Part shown: positions 27,601-34,629 of the stretch, in pieces | Position numbering within the stretch: the stretch's first letter is position 1 | Layout of the letters: every line of letters starts with the position of its first letter | Source of the DNA: Chloroflexota bacterium | GTDB lineage: Bacteria > Chloroflexota > Anaerolineae > UBA4142 | Direction: 5' to 3' | DNA: 64,000 nucleotides | Assembly (NCBI GenBank): GCA_016219275.1 | Contig: JACRBM010000096.1 | Coordinates: 1-64,000, forward strand | Translations under genes and position numbers: made by a program | The notes under the pieces: generated by a model | Told to the model about the DNA's origin: nothing | Databases searched by the model: none | What the model saw: only the letters and a program-made list of their open reading frames with translations

Positions 27601-30395
27601 GGGATAGACACGGTAAAGGTGTACACCTTGTCTGCGCCGCCGGTGAAATCGCCGGTCGAGTACACTTTGGCGGTGCTGTTCGTCCAATTTGTCAGCGTCG
27701 GTTTTTTGACAAGACTACCAACCGCGACGTGCGCGCCCGGTCGAACGCGCCCATTGCCGCCAATGGTGTTGTCGTTGATCGTTGTCGTCGCGTCGGGCGA
27801 GTACATCACCGCTTGCATTCCGAACGCATCGAACGTGCCGTTGTTTTGCAGAGCGAGTTTGACCGTGACCGTGTTGCCCACGCGCGCGATGGTATAGCCC
27901 GCGAGAATTTCCGGGTTCGGATGGGACGCGGGATCGTTCTTGTTCGTGCCGTACTGCAACTCGATGCGGTCAGGGTACCCATCGCGATCGGAATCGCGAT
28001 TGAAGCGAAAGAGCAAAGCGGAACTCGCTTGCGCGTTCAGATCGCGCAATTGCGTGTTGCCCGCGTCCGCTTGCGTCAAGTACACATTCCACCACGCAAT
28101 TTCGGACAAGAAATGTTCATTCCATTGCGGCGTCGTTCCGTTGAATTCAGGCGTGTACATCGCGTTCATCAAGCCATCGCTATCCATCCCGATTGGGAAA
28201 TAGCGCGCGATCACCTCTTGCACATTCTCGGTGCCCCAGGTTGGCAAAACGTATTGGTCAACGAGTTCGTCGTTATCGTTCACGCCGTCGTCAACGTAAA
28301 TCGTTACACCGCTGTTGATCGCGTCCTGGTAAAAGAGTTGGTCAACACCGTACGAAAAATCCGCGAGCGTAACGACCAACTTTTCGCCCAGGTCAATGCG
28401 TTTCATCTGGTCAAGCGTGAGATGAACGGCGGGTGTCGAAGCGAATGTTTTGACATCGCCGGGAAAAACATTTTCAAGTTTGCCGTTCGGAAATTGTTGC
28501 CACGCCGGATACGAAATGATCGGGTTCGGGTCATCGCCCAAATAAATGTTAAAGATCAAGCCGGTGATTTCGCGCGCGTACTCCGACCCGGCATTTTTGA
28601 TCGTGTAGTTGAACGTCAGATTCGCGGCATAACTCGAATCGGTTGCCCAAGCGGTGCTCCAATTTTCGCCGGTCGCAAAAGCGTTGGACTCTGAGAGCGT
28701 ATGCTCCTCGTAATCTTCCTGGGTTGTTGTCTGTGCACCACCCCAAGACTGTCCGCTTGCATGTGTTTCCGTGAAGCGTTGTTGTGAGATGGCATAACTG
28801 ATGCCGCGCAGCTCACGAGCGAGCAAATCATTATTGGAGTTGGTAGTGTACCAAGTACCACTTGGAGATTGAGAAGGTGTCTGGAATTCACCGCGTTGAG
28901 CAGACATTGATGTAGCAAGGATTTCTGGCGATTGGGTGAACGCGCACTCATTAGTGGTGTTTGGGGTCGAGGGGCGGTTGCCCTGGTTTTGAAAACAGGC
29001 AGGATACTTTTGCTGGCGTTTGTACTCATCCAGTTTCTGTTTGATTTCCTTGGCCCATTCATCACCACCTTCCTTTATCATGTAGATCCCACCGCCAACT
29101 TCTCCAACGCAAGCCAGAAGCCCAACTCCACTCAAGCCTTCAATGCATACTCCGGCGCCTTTGATGACTAATGCTCCTCCCAGGAAGATCTTTCCTGTAC
29201 TCCAAGCAAAGTCTTGCAGAAAGCCCTTGGGTGCAGAAGGCTTCTGCACTAGCTGCTTGGGAGTAACTGGTGTTTCAATAGATTGCGATACCTCCTCCCA
29301 GTTGTTCCATGTCACTGTGTTCGCTACGCTTGTGCTGTGTCCACGCGTTGTTGCGCTACCGTACGTCTTTTCCGTCTGCGTCATCTGTCCTTGTTGCGTC
29401 GTGATCGTCGTCACGCGTTCAACTTTCCACGAACTGGGAATGACGGACACTTCGGGTATTGGAAACGCGGCGACAAACGGACTATCGTACGGCGGCTTGA
29501 CCCAGGTTGGCATCTCGGCAAAAATCACGCCCCAGTCCACTGCGCGCGGCAACGCGCCGTAACCACAACCGCCGCCACTTCCGGGGCAGTTTGTCAAGCC
29601 GAACAACTTTTGCCCATCGTCAAACTTGTCGCGCGCGGTGGATTCGCGGTTCGGGTTCAAGCCAAAAACGTAGACCTCCACCGCGTCGGGCACGGAATCG
29701 TAATCGGAATCGTAGCAACCGGTTTGGTTGGGGGGCCACCCGGCAAACGGTTTGCCGGACGCGGGGCGCGTCGCGCGCGTGTGCAAAATCCAATCGCGGA
29801 GTGCGTTCACTTCGTCGCCATCGTTCACGCGGTCGTTGTCGCTATCGGCAAGGTTTGCGTTCGTGCACCACCAACCTTCTTCCGTGTCGTTCAAGCCGTC
29901 GTTGTCGGAATCGGTCGCGGTGGCGGCAAGGATTTGCGCGGAGGTTGCGGTGGCAGCCAGCGGCGCGCGGCTCGCGGTCTGCAAGCGCGCAGTCAGTTCC
30001 GTCTTGCGCGGCTGGAATTGCAGTTTCGCCAGGTTCTCCAACTGCGCGCGGTCGGCAATCACTGTCGCATCTGTTTTCGTGGATGCGAGAATTGTCACGC
30101 CCAGTTTCTTGAGCCGCGCAAGATCGGCGTTGCCGCGAATGCGAACCGTCGTGCGGTACGGACCAACCGGCTGTTGCAGTGTCGCTTCGATCTCGTACAT
30201 CGGCGCGAGGTCCATCGGAATTTCGCGCAACAATGGTTGTGAATCGAGTGGCGCGATATAGAGCGTAAGGTCATCGCTCTGCGAACCGAGTTCGCTACTC
30301 GGCGATCGGAGCGGCGCGGCAAATGAACGCGGCGCGGGCAGAGAGGCGACAATCAACGACACGATCACGATTGCATAAAGTGTTTTGCGAAACAT
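21624..30395 (-). CDS. Giant secreted multidomain surface protein (about 2,923 residues)
   Basis: ATG 30395 has GGAGG 4 bases upstream and opens a signal peptide (ending about PRSFAAP). Residues 162-196 carry thrombospondin-3/EF-hand-like calcium motifs (DSDNDGLNDTEE, DSDNDRVNDGDE). A long central part contains further DxDxDG-type repeats and beta domains. Residues ~1510-1700 are very glycine-rich (GGGGGGGIIYISS, GAGGGGGAGG). CARDB-like domains follow near 1865-2015 (ITVTVRNTGAQAASSAVVSY) with malectin-like segments after that. A short TPTPTP linker sits near 2410, and a fibronectin-type III plus regulatory-like module lies at the C-terminus. It is probably an adhesin or cell-surface/extracellular-matrix protein. 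No enzyme motif is recognised. Confidence 0.85.
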   Translation of the reverse strand: MFRKTLYAIVIVSLIVASLPAPRSFAAPLRSPSSELGSQSDDLTLYIAPLDSQPLLREIPMDLAPMYEIEATLQQPVGPYRTTVRIRGNADLARLKKLGVTILASTKTDATVIADRAQLENLAKLQFQPRKTELTARLQTASRAPLAATATSAQILAATATDSDNDGLNDTEEGWWCTNANLADSDNDRVNDGDEVNALRDWILHTRATRPASGKPFAGWPPNQTGCYDSDYDSVPDAVEVYVFGLNPNRESTARDKFDDGQKLFGLTNCPGSGGGCGYGALPRAVDWGVIFAEMPTWVKPPYDSPFVAAFPIPEVSVIPSSWKVERVTTITTQQGQMTQTEKTYGSATTRGHSTSVANTVTWNNWEEVSQSIETPVTPKQLVQKPSAPKGFLQDFAWSTGKIFLGGALVIKGAGVCIEGLSGVGLLACVGEVGGGIYMIKEGGDEWAKEIKQKLDEYKRQQKYPACFQNQGNRPSTPNTTNECAFTQSPEILATSMSAQRGEFQTPSQSPSGTWYTTNSNNDLLARELRGISYAISQQRFTETHASGQSWGGAQTTTQEDYEEHTLSESNAFATGENWSTAWATDSSYAANLTFNYTIKNAGSEYAREITGLIFNIYLGDDPNPIISYPAWQQFPNGKLENVFPGDVKTFASTPAVHLTLDQMKRIDLGEKLVVTLADFSYGVDQLFYQDAINSGVTIYVDDGVNDNDELVDQYVLPTWGTENVQEVIARYFPIGMDSDGLMNAMYTPEFNGTTPQWNEHFLSEIAWWNVYLTQADAGNTQLRDLNAQASSALLFRFNRDSDRDGYPDRIELQYGTNKNDPASHPNPEILAGYTIARVGNTVTVKLALQNNGTFDAFGMQAVMYSPDATTTINDNTIGGNGRVRPGAHVAVGSLVKKPTLTNWTNSTAKVYSTGDFTGGADKVYTFTVSIPGVVGSGTTAMNWSDGSASGSLALGSSYHAPLPIAVGSEGLQVGFDTGTILTGESFTVAAYTPRDTFKFTVNNDPYTMPVIVVSYSDMQGSHRFITTREMSALSENLTPYSSSMLRNLSVDIVSQTRFASSGNNTTHLVVNNPHTQTIQNANLYVDIVGGGAVVAHLPYTLTLQAGPTIVPVTWSTATFSPTYNATIDYLMLASWTDSEGNVIDTRARPLSTFDVDPAPVLNTSPATWNIGTVTQGAQPQQTISIVNTGIMPLNVVVNSSDPKLTLSGANGIITVPPAGTTPVVASLDTTTLAGAVSMSLTIRSNDPAHQTVTVPVNGTVSTSAASAFAFDITNRPLDKTVRVYGNVAQFSTVDFTHNFQPDTVTIEPCKVYAADGTTLKGVGKYCADFNAGTASAQVFGDGRDGDLVVTSGMTVYADLVRTNVTASGTTANTGGSTGFAVGDLILFHQSRETANVGRWEFNTITAINSTTNWTLAKPLSYAYDNTNGRAQAIKVRQYRNVTVESGGLITATPWDGWTGGIVVFLANGTTTINGTIVANGTSASNNSFSPGTGTGFSGGTGVHGNQGPATGYQGSGTNGTGIQSGASNGNGGGAGNFTGSGGSACRPGAGGGNGTSGNNAVGGTYGGTSGNGGLAAGTSDLTNMVLGGGGGGAACSDSNPNDWNGMGGGGGGGIIYISSRMMTVSGNIIANGGNGGSRTNVGGYSSGAGGGGGAGGSILIKAQQMTLGTNLITAFGGAGGTGSSSGDPTTGGAGGAGRIRIEYQNITPGWSTNPSASAQQVAFYLAEKPDANTIRYTVPDTVTSPGQNYVMQFARRLAFAGGGNQTSYTRVVSQTYASSTMDALVTNVGAGGATNLRVDINNQTIYSATQTITQPTTINIPNFASAVNEYVISRPISTSVDVPLRVTIDRQADVLLTNLGLTPGAGLDLVVTPSDLVLGCPGGPSCLASEGNTIPITVTVRNTGAQAASSAVVSYYAGNPSAGGRLIDSSYVATIPGGGSTTATFNWNTEGFTRTQTLYAVVDPPNAISETLENNNVVSQTLYIKTKPDLRVASIALSATDRVVGEPITATITISNTGETNAASHYTNFNARGGGYSDNQDLATATIPATNTLTLTRSFAPTVFGTHTITITADSLSTITESVESNNVTTRTVFVGINAQNLDAGGASDAAYTNANGAGYLNGSTFDFGGATITKTVRYDGSGVVQYRFDGLQPGRFYHLDATFYQEGDTFNQLVLFDGADSGRVVPMVDAQPNTLSLLVPATAYSDGSVVVSFQRQSGSAAAPTRFRKAGSSIGPAFVSQVTLTPIEYIYIDAGGASDVAYDAARGYGYLATNTPFASSLGGSEAVNTFRTVFGNTLNYQFSRLNPAKNYLLNLTLYDGASSTRVQGVSVDGSPITACWNLPVNTLQRVQCPIDPAQYTDGVITVGIVCSSCTAPRLNEIALEEKTREQVGSATPSPTPTPTPSAGTNVSAFSAQWSANTVQVNWSTISESKTDKFQVWRSPTINPAAWTAVRTQPSQSNCASTTTPYAYNFTDTTVVAGQTYYYKLTWAGDTCGGQAGAFPNNATAYAYVNTSLLFSSGWNLVSLPISPTITHTASSLANAINNQGGGCTEVDRWYSSGWDSHVIGLPFNDFPIQQGMGYFLKCNKANTWSYQGTGLTQGIPLSLFTGWNLVGVPYAPSAQTAESLTDGMNTQGGNCPEADRWLNGGWDSHLNNVSFNDFAIEANKGYFVKCTQPSAYVPGGSAQAAPRAPLAPKAQRNLKNVPSITQVQVTNLRDTSATISWVTDRAAQGWVNFGTASALGNTAYDDRNALTVATSHHVTLFNLSPNTTYYFDLVSDSTVDNNKGAHYTFKTGAILGLPSSDVIYGQVFKPNSTTPAEGALVYITITDQNKTGTTGTSASLSAVVDRFGYWQANLGNLRQSSSSGYYAYSSNGDTLTIQVDGAGNGWGARSGDTSARAPAPPITLRWMNLPFYFPFVTK

Positions 30396-30478
30396 GATGC
30401 CTCCAGCAAAAATTATTTCAATGAATGTGGGGGGACACAGACGACGCGGTGAAAACGGGCGACACTTTTGCCCGCCAT

Positions 30479-31183
30479 CTATTCTGATGCAATTTCGCAC
30501 CAATTCCTTGCGGCTGACGTTGTGGTGAGTGACTCGTTCTCGCGCACTCGGAAATCTATTTGACTGACTCGCCACGCGTGCACAGCGGCTTGCGTGCGAT
30601 TGGCGACGCCTAGTTTCGTCAGAATCGAAGTCATGTGATTCTTGATCGTCTTTTCGCGCAGGTTGAGCGCATAGGCGATTTGCTTGTTGCTCTTGCCCTG
30701 GGTCAGATGCTCAAGCACCTGATTCTCGCGGCGCGAGAGCGGACGGCGCGAACGACTCGCGGAACCGGTGGTTGCTCGGCGAAAGCGATGTCGCCGGTTG
30801 AGTTCACAATTCTGCTCTACCACTGTGCGAATTTCGCGGGACAATTCTTCGAGAGGAATGGTTTTGACAACAAACGCGCAATGCTGAACGTTCAACTTGC
30901 CGAGTTGTGCTTGGTCGCGGTCGTCTTCCGATAAGACGATCACGGTGGATTGTGGGAACCGGGCAATAAGCCGGCTCAAGGTGTTGCGATTACTTTGATC
31001 AGACCAATCGAGTCCAATCAGGATCGCGTTGGGATGGCCGTCGTCATCCGATGCCATTAGGCGCGCGGCATCGGCGTATGCGATTTGAGGCTGCGTCTTG
31101 AACGCGTGCTCAAGGAGTGATTGCAGACCTACCCGATAAATTGCGGATTGATCTATGACGATGACCGCAATGTTTAGAGTCAT
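30479..31183 (-). CDS. NarL/LuxR-family response regulator
   Basis: The product is 234 residues. ATG 31183 is chosen over upstream in-frame codons because a GGAG lies close before it and the receiver domain begins here. The phosphoacceptor is Asp59 (LIGLDWSD) and the conserved lysine is present (FVVKTIPLEEL). The C-terminal GerE helix-turn-helix is complete: PLSRRENQVLEHLTQGKSN and KTIKNHMTSILTKLGVANRT. It ends 83 bp before the giant surface-protein gene on the same strand and may regulate it. No kinase gene is adjacent. Confidence 0.88.
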   Translation of the reverse strand: MTLNIAVIVIDQSAIYRVGLQSLLEHAFKTQPQIAYADAARLMASDDDGHPNAILIGLDWSDQSNRNTLSRLIARFPQSTVIVLSEDDRDQAQLGKLNVQHCAFVVKTIPLEELSREIRTVVEQNCELNRRHRFRRATTGSASRSRRPLSRRENQVLEHLTQGKSNKQIAYALNLREKTIKNHMTSILTKLGVANRTQAAVHAWRVSQIDFRVRENESLTTTSAARNWCEIASE

Positions 31184-31242
31184 GCTCCGTTGCTCCCAGT
31201 TTGGTATTTGTTCGTTGCCAGTGGATCGGCGCAAGAAAACAA

Positions 31243-31295
31243 AAAGCACCTGTCGTCGAACGCGTAAAATTTACGCGCCCGACGACAGGTGCTTT
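31243..31295 (-). terminator. Strong intrinsic terminator
   Basis: AAAGCACCTGTCGTCG (31243-31258) pairs perfectly with 31280-31295, enclosing a second palindrome built on CGCGTAAA/TTTACGCG. On the minus strand the stem is followed by a TTTTTGTTTT tract. Confidence 0.9.
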
Positions 31296-31409
31296 CTAGT
31301 TCTACGCGCGCGCCATCACGCGCGCAGATGCCAACTGACCAATTCGGTCAGCGGTATGGCATACCACGAAACCAGAATCCGCAACCTAAGGGGCAAAGAT
31401 AGACTTACA
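31243..31409 (-). ncRNA. Candidate structured small RNA or attenuated leader
   Basis: A strong promoter on the minus strand should start transcription near 31409, and a long terminator hairpin ends at 31243. Between them are several hairpins, seen on the minus strand: CTGACC/GGTCAG with a GAATT loop, GGTATG/CATACC, and GCGCGCG/CGCGCGC with a TGATGG loop. No ribosome site or convincing reading frame lies inside. The transcript would be about 165 nt. The response-regulator gene starts 60 bp after the terminator, so this could be a riboswitch-like attenuator. I recognise no known RNA family. Confidence 0.55.
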
Positions 31410-31415
31410 ATCGTG

Positions 31416-31444
31416 ATTATAGCAGGGTGCGCTGGGATTGGCAA
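31416..31444 (-). promoter_or_regulatory. Near-consensus promoter on the minus strand
   Basis: Read on the minus strand: TTGCCA (31444-31439), a 17-nt spacer, then a perfect TATAAT (31421-31416). Transcription would begin near 31409 and run into the structured leader and terminator before the response-regulator gene. Confidence 0.8.
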
Positions 31445-31517
31445 ATCCCCGAATCACCGCATCCAAAATGATACGGAAGACCGCACGGCAAAAACGTTGT
31501 GACGCCCCCCGCGCTTT

Positions 31518-31545
31518 TTGTGGTTCTGCGCCAATGTGATATACT
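31518..31545 (+). promoter_or_regulatory. Possible promoter of the first receptor gene
   Basis: TATACT at 31540-31545 is a good -10 element; TTGTGG, 16 nt upstream, is a poor -35. Position upstream of the leader hairpin and the TTG at 31725 is plausible. Confidence 0.35.
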
Positions 31546-31639
31546 GAAATTGTAAGCTGGTCTTTGTCCCCGGTAAGTGCTTGATTAGTTTGTGCTAGTC
31601 TCTTTTTGACGACGGAAGGCACACGATGGCGCATTGTTT

Positions 31640-31704
31640 CAACGGGCAAGGGCGAAGGTAGCAAACCGACAGTTGCTGTTTGCTCGATTCGTCCTTGCCC
31701 GTTG
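31640..31704 (+). promoter_or_regulatory. Nested leader hairpin before the first DGR target gene
   Basis: CAACGGGCAAGG (31640-31651) pairs with CCTTGCCCGTTG (31693-31704). Inside it AGCAAAC (31660-31666) pairs with GTTTGCT (31678-31684). The structure ends 10 nt before the GGAG ribosome site at 31715, so it may affect translation or mRNA stability. No T-tract follows. Confidence 0.5.
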
Positions 31705-31724
31705 TCTATTACCCGGAGCATCCC

Positions 31725-34526
31725 TTGTCCAAGAAACCCACTTTCCCCAAGAAACGTACCCCAACCAAGCGCGGTTCTTCAACGCCGACGATCGGCACGA
31801 TGAAAGGCGGCACCGCCGCGCGTGATATTTATTGCGCCGATTTTGTCGGCGGCAATCAAAGAATCACCTACGGCTATTCCGCGCGCGAGGTCGAACGCTT
31901 GATCGAAAAGGTGCTTGCGTTTCTCCAAGCCGGCGCGACGTTTCTGCCGAGTGGCGACACGGTGCGCGCAGAATTGGATGGCGAGTCGCTGACGTTCCAA
32001 CCCGACGCGATCACAAAACTTGCTCGGCAGCGCAGCGAGCGTTCGTACTTGCTCGCGCTTATCGTGCATCGCGAGTACCGCGATTGGGCGACCAAATTCA
32101 TTCCGCTTGCCGCGCAAATGGACAAGATCACCGAGATGCCCATTGCGTTTTCCGAATTTCGGATCCCGTCACCCGGCGCGGGACCCGAAGCGCGCCTAGA
32201 GACGGTACCACTCGCTGACATCACTGAGGCATTGGCAAAACATTCCGCGTTCGTGATCCTGGGTGAACCGGGCGCGGGTAAAACGACAACACTCCAAAAG
32301 ATCGCGTTCGAAGCGGCACGCAAATTGCTGAGTGGCGAGCCAGGACCCGTGCCGCTCTTTGTGCGGCTGAGCATGCAAGCCGAACGCACTCCGTTTGACT
32401 TTCTAGAAACCGAGTGGCGCCAACGCACCGGGAGCGATTTGGCAGATGCACTCTCTGCCGGGCGCGTGTTGTTGCTCGCGGACGGCATCAACGAATTGCC
32501 CCTCGGACCCGAACGGGACAAGCGATTGAAAGCGTGGCGCTTGTTCCTAAATGAATACTGCGAATCGAGTCAGGTCGTTTTTACGAGCCGCGAAAAGGAT
32601 TACGATCAGCAATTGAATTTGCCGCGTGTGCGTGTCGAACCGCTCGACGACGCACGCATCACGGATTATCTGCAACGCAACGACGCGCAAGGTCTCGCCG
32701 CGTATTTGGATGATCCCCGGTCGCGGTTGCGCGAGATGGCGGGCAACCCCTTCAACCTCTGGCTGCTCACGCTCAAATACAAAGACAACCAAACTGGAAT
32801 GGAGAATCGCGGACAGTTGTTGGATTGGTTTGTCCAGAGTCTGCTCAAACGCGAAAAAGATCAAGCTCACAGCGATTGGATCCATCGCCGCGTGCAGATG
32901 ACCGCGCTCGCGCAATTGGCGTATCAGATGCAAAAGCAGGGGCAAGGACTGACGTTTCCGTTCAAAATTGCGGAAGCTGCCCTGCCCACGACCGTAGACC
33001 TTGCTGGCGAAGACATTCCAATCAGACCGTTGACGTTGTTCCGCCTCGCGCGCGCGGCGACGATTCTCGACCCAGGGATTGATCCGGACATTCGCTTTTA
33101 TCACCACCTCCTCCAAGAATATTTTGCCGCGCTCGAATTGCGCCGCCGTTTTGATGCGAGCGAAGACTTGGGCGCACTGTGGAAATGCAAACGACTCGCG
33201 AGCGAAATGCCGGCGGCACAAGTAGGCGATTGGGACCCACTGCCCGAACCACCCGCGACCGGCTGGGAAGTGACGACGATTCTGGCATGCGGTTTGGCGC
33301 ACGCCCCAGCCCGCTTGATTGAAGCGGTGCGCCCGCACAACCCTGTGCTTGCTGGGCGAATGTTGGACGAGGCGGGAATGGCGAAACCGGATGCGGTGAC
33401 AAAACTGGTGCGTGCAGATTTGCTCGCCGACCTATACGATCCCGCTGTGCATTTACGCGCGCGCTTGCAAGCGGGGTTTGCGCTCGGACGCATTGGCGAT
33501 CCGCGCTTTGAACCGCAAATGCTGAACGGCGTCAAGGTGATTGTGCCGACGATGGTGCGTGTGCCCGCAGGCAAGTACGTTATTGGCGATGATGCCAGTC
33601 AGTACGACGACGAAAAACCGCAACATGAAATTGAACTGCCCGCGTTTGAGATTGGCAAGTGGTCGGTGACGAACGCGGAGTACGCGTGTTTCATTGACGC
33701 CAGTGGCTACAAAGACGAACGGTACTGGAAAACGGATTTGGCGAAACGCTGGTTGCGCGGTGAAGATGTAACGGGTGGTCAATTCGCCAGTTGGCTTCGA
33801 CTTTGGAAGGCACTTCAGGAGACGCCCAACTGGAAGGAACAACTTGAACGCACCGGGAGTTATTCGCCCGAGCAATTGAAAACGTACGAACAGGTTGCCG
33901 GCTTGAGCGAAGAAGAATTGAAAACAGAACTGGGCAAGAGTCTGTCGAACAAATCGCGCGAGCAACCGCAATGGTGGAATGACGCGCAGTACAACAATCC
34001 AGCGCAGCCCGTTGTTGGCATCACCTGGTTTGAAGCGAACGCGTACTGCGCGTGGCTTTCCGAAATGACCGCGCGCGAATATCGTTTGCCCAGCGAAGTC
34101 GAATGGGAAGCCGCCGCGTGCGGTCTCCCTTCGCCCTCTCAGGGAGAAGGGTTGGGGATGAGGGTCAGAACGTATCCCTGGGGCGACGACTGGGACGCGG
34201 CGTGTGCAAACACGATTGAAGGACGCGTGATGCGACCCTCACCGGTCGGCGCGTACCGCGCCGCGGGTGGCGTGGGAGAATGCGGCGCGGAAGATCAATC
34301 TGGAAATACCTGGGATTGGATGAGCACCCAGTATCGTGATTATCCATACCAAGCCGAAGACCGGGAGAATCCAGAAGCAGAAGGCGAGCGCGTTGTCCGT
34401 GGCGGCTCGTGGCTCAATGTTGCGTTCGCTGCGCGCTGGGCGATTCGCGACAGGCTCGTACCTGATAACTTCACCAACAATCTCGGTTTTCGGTTGTGTT
34501 CTCCTGGCTCTATTCCTGCATCCTGA
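31725..34526 (+). CDS. STAND NTPase with DGR-diversified FGE-type C-terminus (target 1)
   Basis: The product is 933 residues from TTG 31725, with CGGAG 6 bases upstream; ATG 31800 would remove a basic N-terminus seen in all relatives. Residues ~26-45 hold the family motif GGTAARDIYCADFVGGNQ. The NTPase has a P-loop at ~180 (GEPGAGKTTT), Walker B LLLADGINELP and sensor VVFTSRE. A helical middle region leads to an FGE-sulfatase/C-type-lectin-like domain from about residue 609 (VPAGKYVIGDD to GGSW...GFRLC). VR1 lies in the last 42 codons. A short element is inserted in frame at 34122-34168. By family it should be a signalling receptor of a biological-conflict or defence type; the ligand is unknown. 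Confidence 0.9.
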   Translation: MSKKPTFPKKRTPTKRGSSTPTIGTMKGGTAARDIYCADFVGGNQRITYGYSAREVERLIEKVLAFLQAGATFLPSGDTVRAELDGESLTFQPDAITKLARQRSERSYLLALIVHREYRDWATKFIPLAAQMDKITEMPIAFSEFRIPSPGAGPEARLETVPLADITEALAKHSAFVILGEPGAGKTTTLQKIAFEAARKLLSGEPGPVPLFVRLSMQAERTPFDFLETEWRQRTGSDLADALSAGRVLLLADGINELPLGPERDKRLKAWRLFLNEYCESSQVVFTSREKDYDQQLNLPRVRVEPLDDARITDYLQRNDAQGLAAYLDDPRSRLREMAGNPFNLWLLTLKYKDNQTGMENRGQLLDWFVQSLLKREKDQAHSDWIHRRVQMTALAQLAYQMQKQGQGLTFPFKIAEAALPTTVDLAGEDIPIRPLTLFRLARAATILDPGIDPDIRFYHHLLQEYFAALELRRRFDASEDLGALWKCKRLASEMPAAQVGDWDPLPEPPATGWEVTTILACGLAHAPARLIEAVRPHNPVLAGRMLDEAGMAKPDAVTKLVRADLLADLYDPAVHLRARLQAGFALGRIGDPRFEPQMLNGVKVIVPTMVRVPAGKYVIGDDASQYDDEKPQHEIELPAFEIGKWSVTNAEYACFIDASGYKDERYWKTDLAKRWLRGEDVTGGQFASWLRLWKALQETPNWKEQLERTGSYSPEQLKTYEQVAGLSEEELKTELGKSLSNKSREQPQWWNDAQYNNPAQPVVGITWFEANAYCAWLSEMTAREYRLPSEVEWEAAACGLPSPSQGEGLGMRVRTYPWGDDWDAACANTIEGRVMRPSPVGAYRAAGGVGECGAEDQSGNTWDWMSTQYRDYPYQAEDRENPEAEGERVVRGGSWLNVAFAARWAIRDRLVPDNFTNNLGFRLCSPGSIPAS
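34122..34168. repeat. In-frame palindromic insertion in the FGE domain
   Basis: TCTCCCT (34124-34130) pairs with AGGGAGA (34141-34147), followed by GGGGATGAGGG. This resembles the dispersed CCCTCTC/GAGAGGG intergenic elements of many genomes. It encodes about 11 extra residues (PSPSQGEGLGM) just before the conserved YPWG, where the other two receptors read GVDGREYPWG and HVDGRAYPWG. Confidence 0.65.
34400..34510 (+). repeat. DGR variable repeat VR1
   Basis: This 111-bp segment aligns without gaps to the template repeat at 39639-39749. Of 26 template adenines in the mutable core, 13 are changed (AAC to CTC, TTC, GAC and ACC, for example). Two thymines also differ (TGT to TGG, and the first base of TAT to A). 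It encodes the ligand-site end of the receptor, from GGSW to the CSPGS tail. Confidence 0.97.
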
Positions 34527-34573
34527 TTTCTGGGTTCTGATTTCTGGTAACTGAATTTCTGAGGAAAGGGGCG

Positions 34574-34596
34574 TGGGGAAAACGACGTTTTCCCCA
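34574..34596. promoter_or_regulatory. DGR-associated DNA hairpin after VR1
   Basis: TGGGGAAAAC (34574-34583) pairs with GTTTTCCCCA (34587-34596), loop GAC. The same structure follows VR2 and VR3 at nearly the same distance. In the well-studied Bordetella phage DGR a hairpin or cruciform downstream of the target repeat enhances retrohoming, so an equivalent role is likely. Confidence 0.8.
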
Positions 34597-34629
34597 CTGG
34601 GTACGAAAATTTTTGTGTGGAGGAAAACA

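Noticed and set aside
27327-28694. 455-codon open frame on the plus strand
   Set aside because: It too is antisense to the giant gene, with no recognisable domain.
31386-31721. 111-codon minus-strand open frame
   Set aside because: It overlaps the promoter and leader elements of both flanking genes and has no ribosome site or known sequence.
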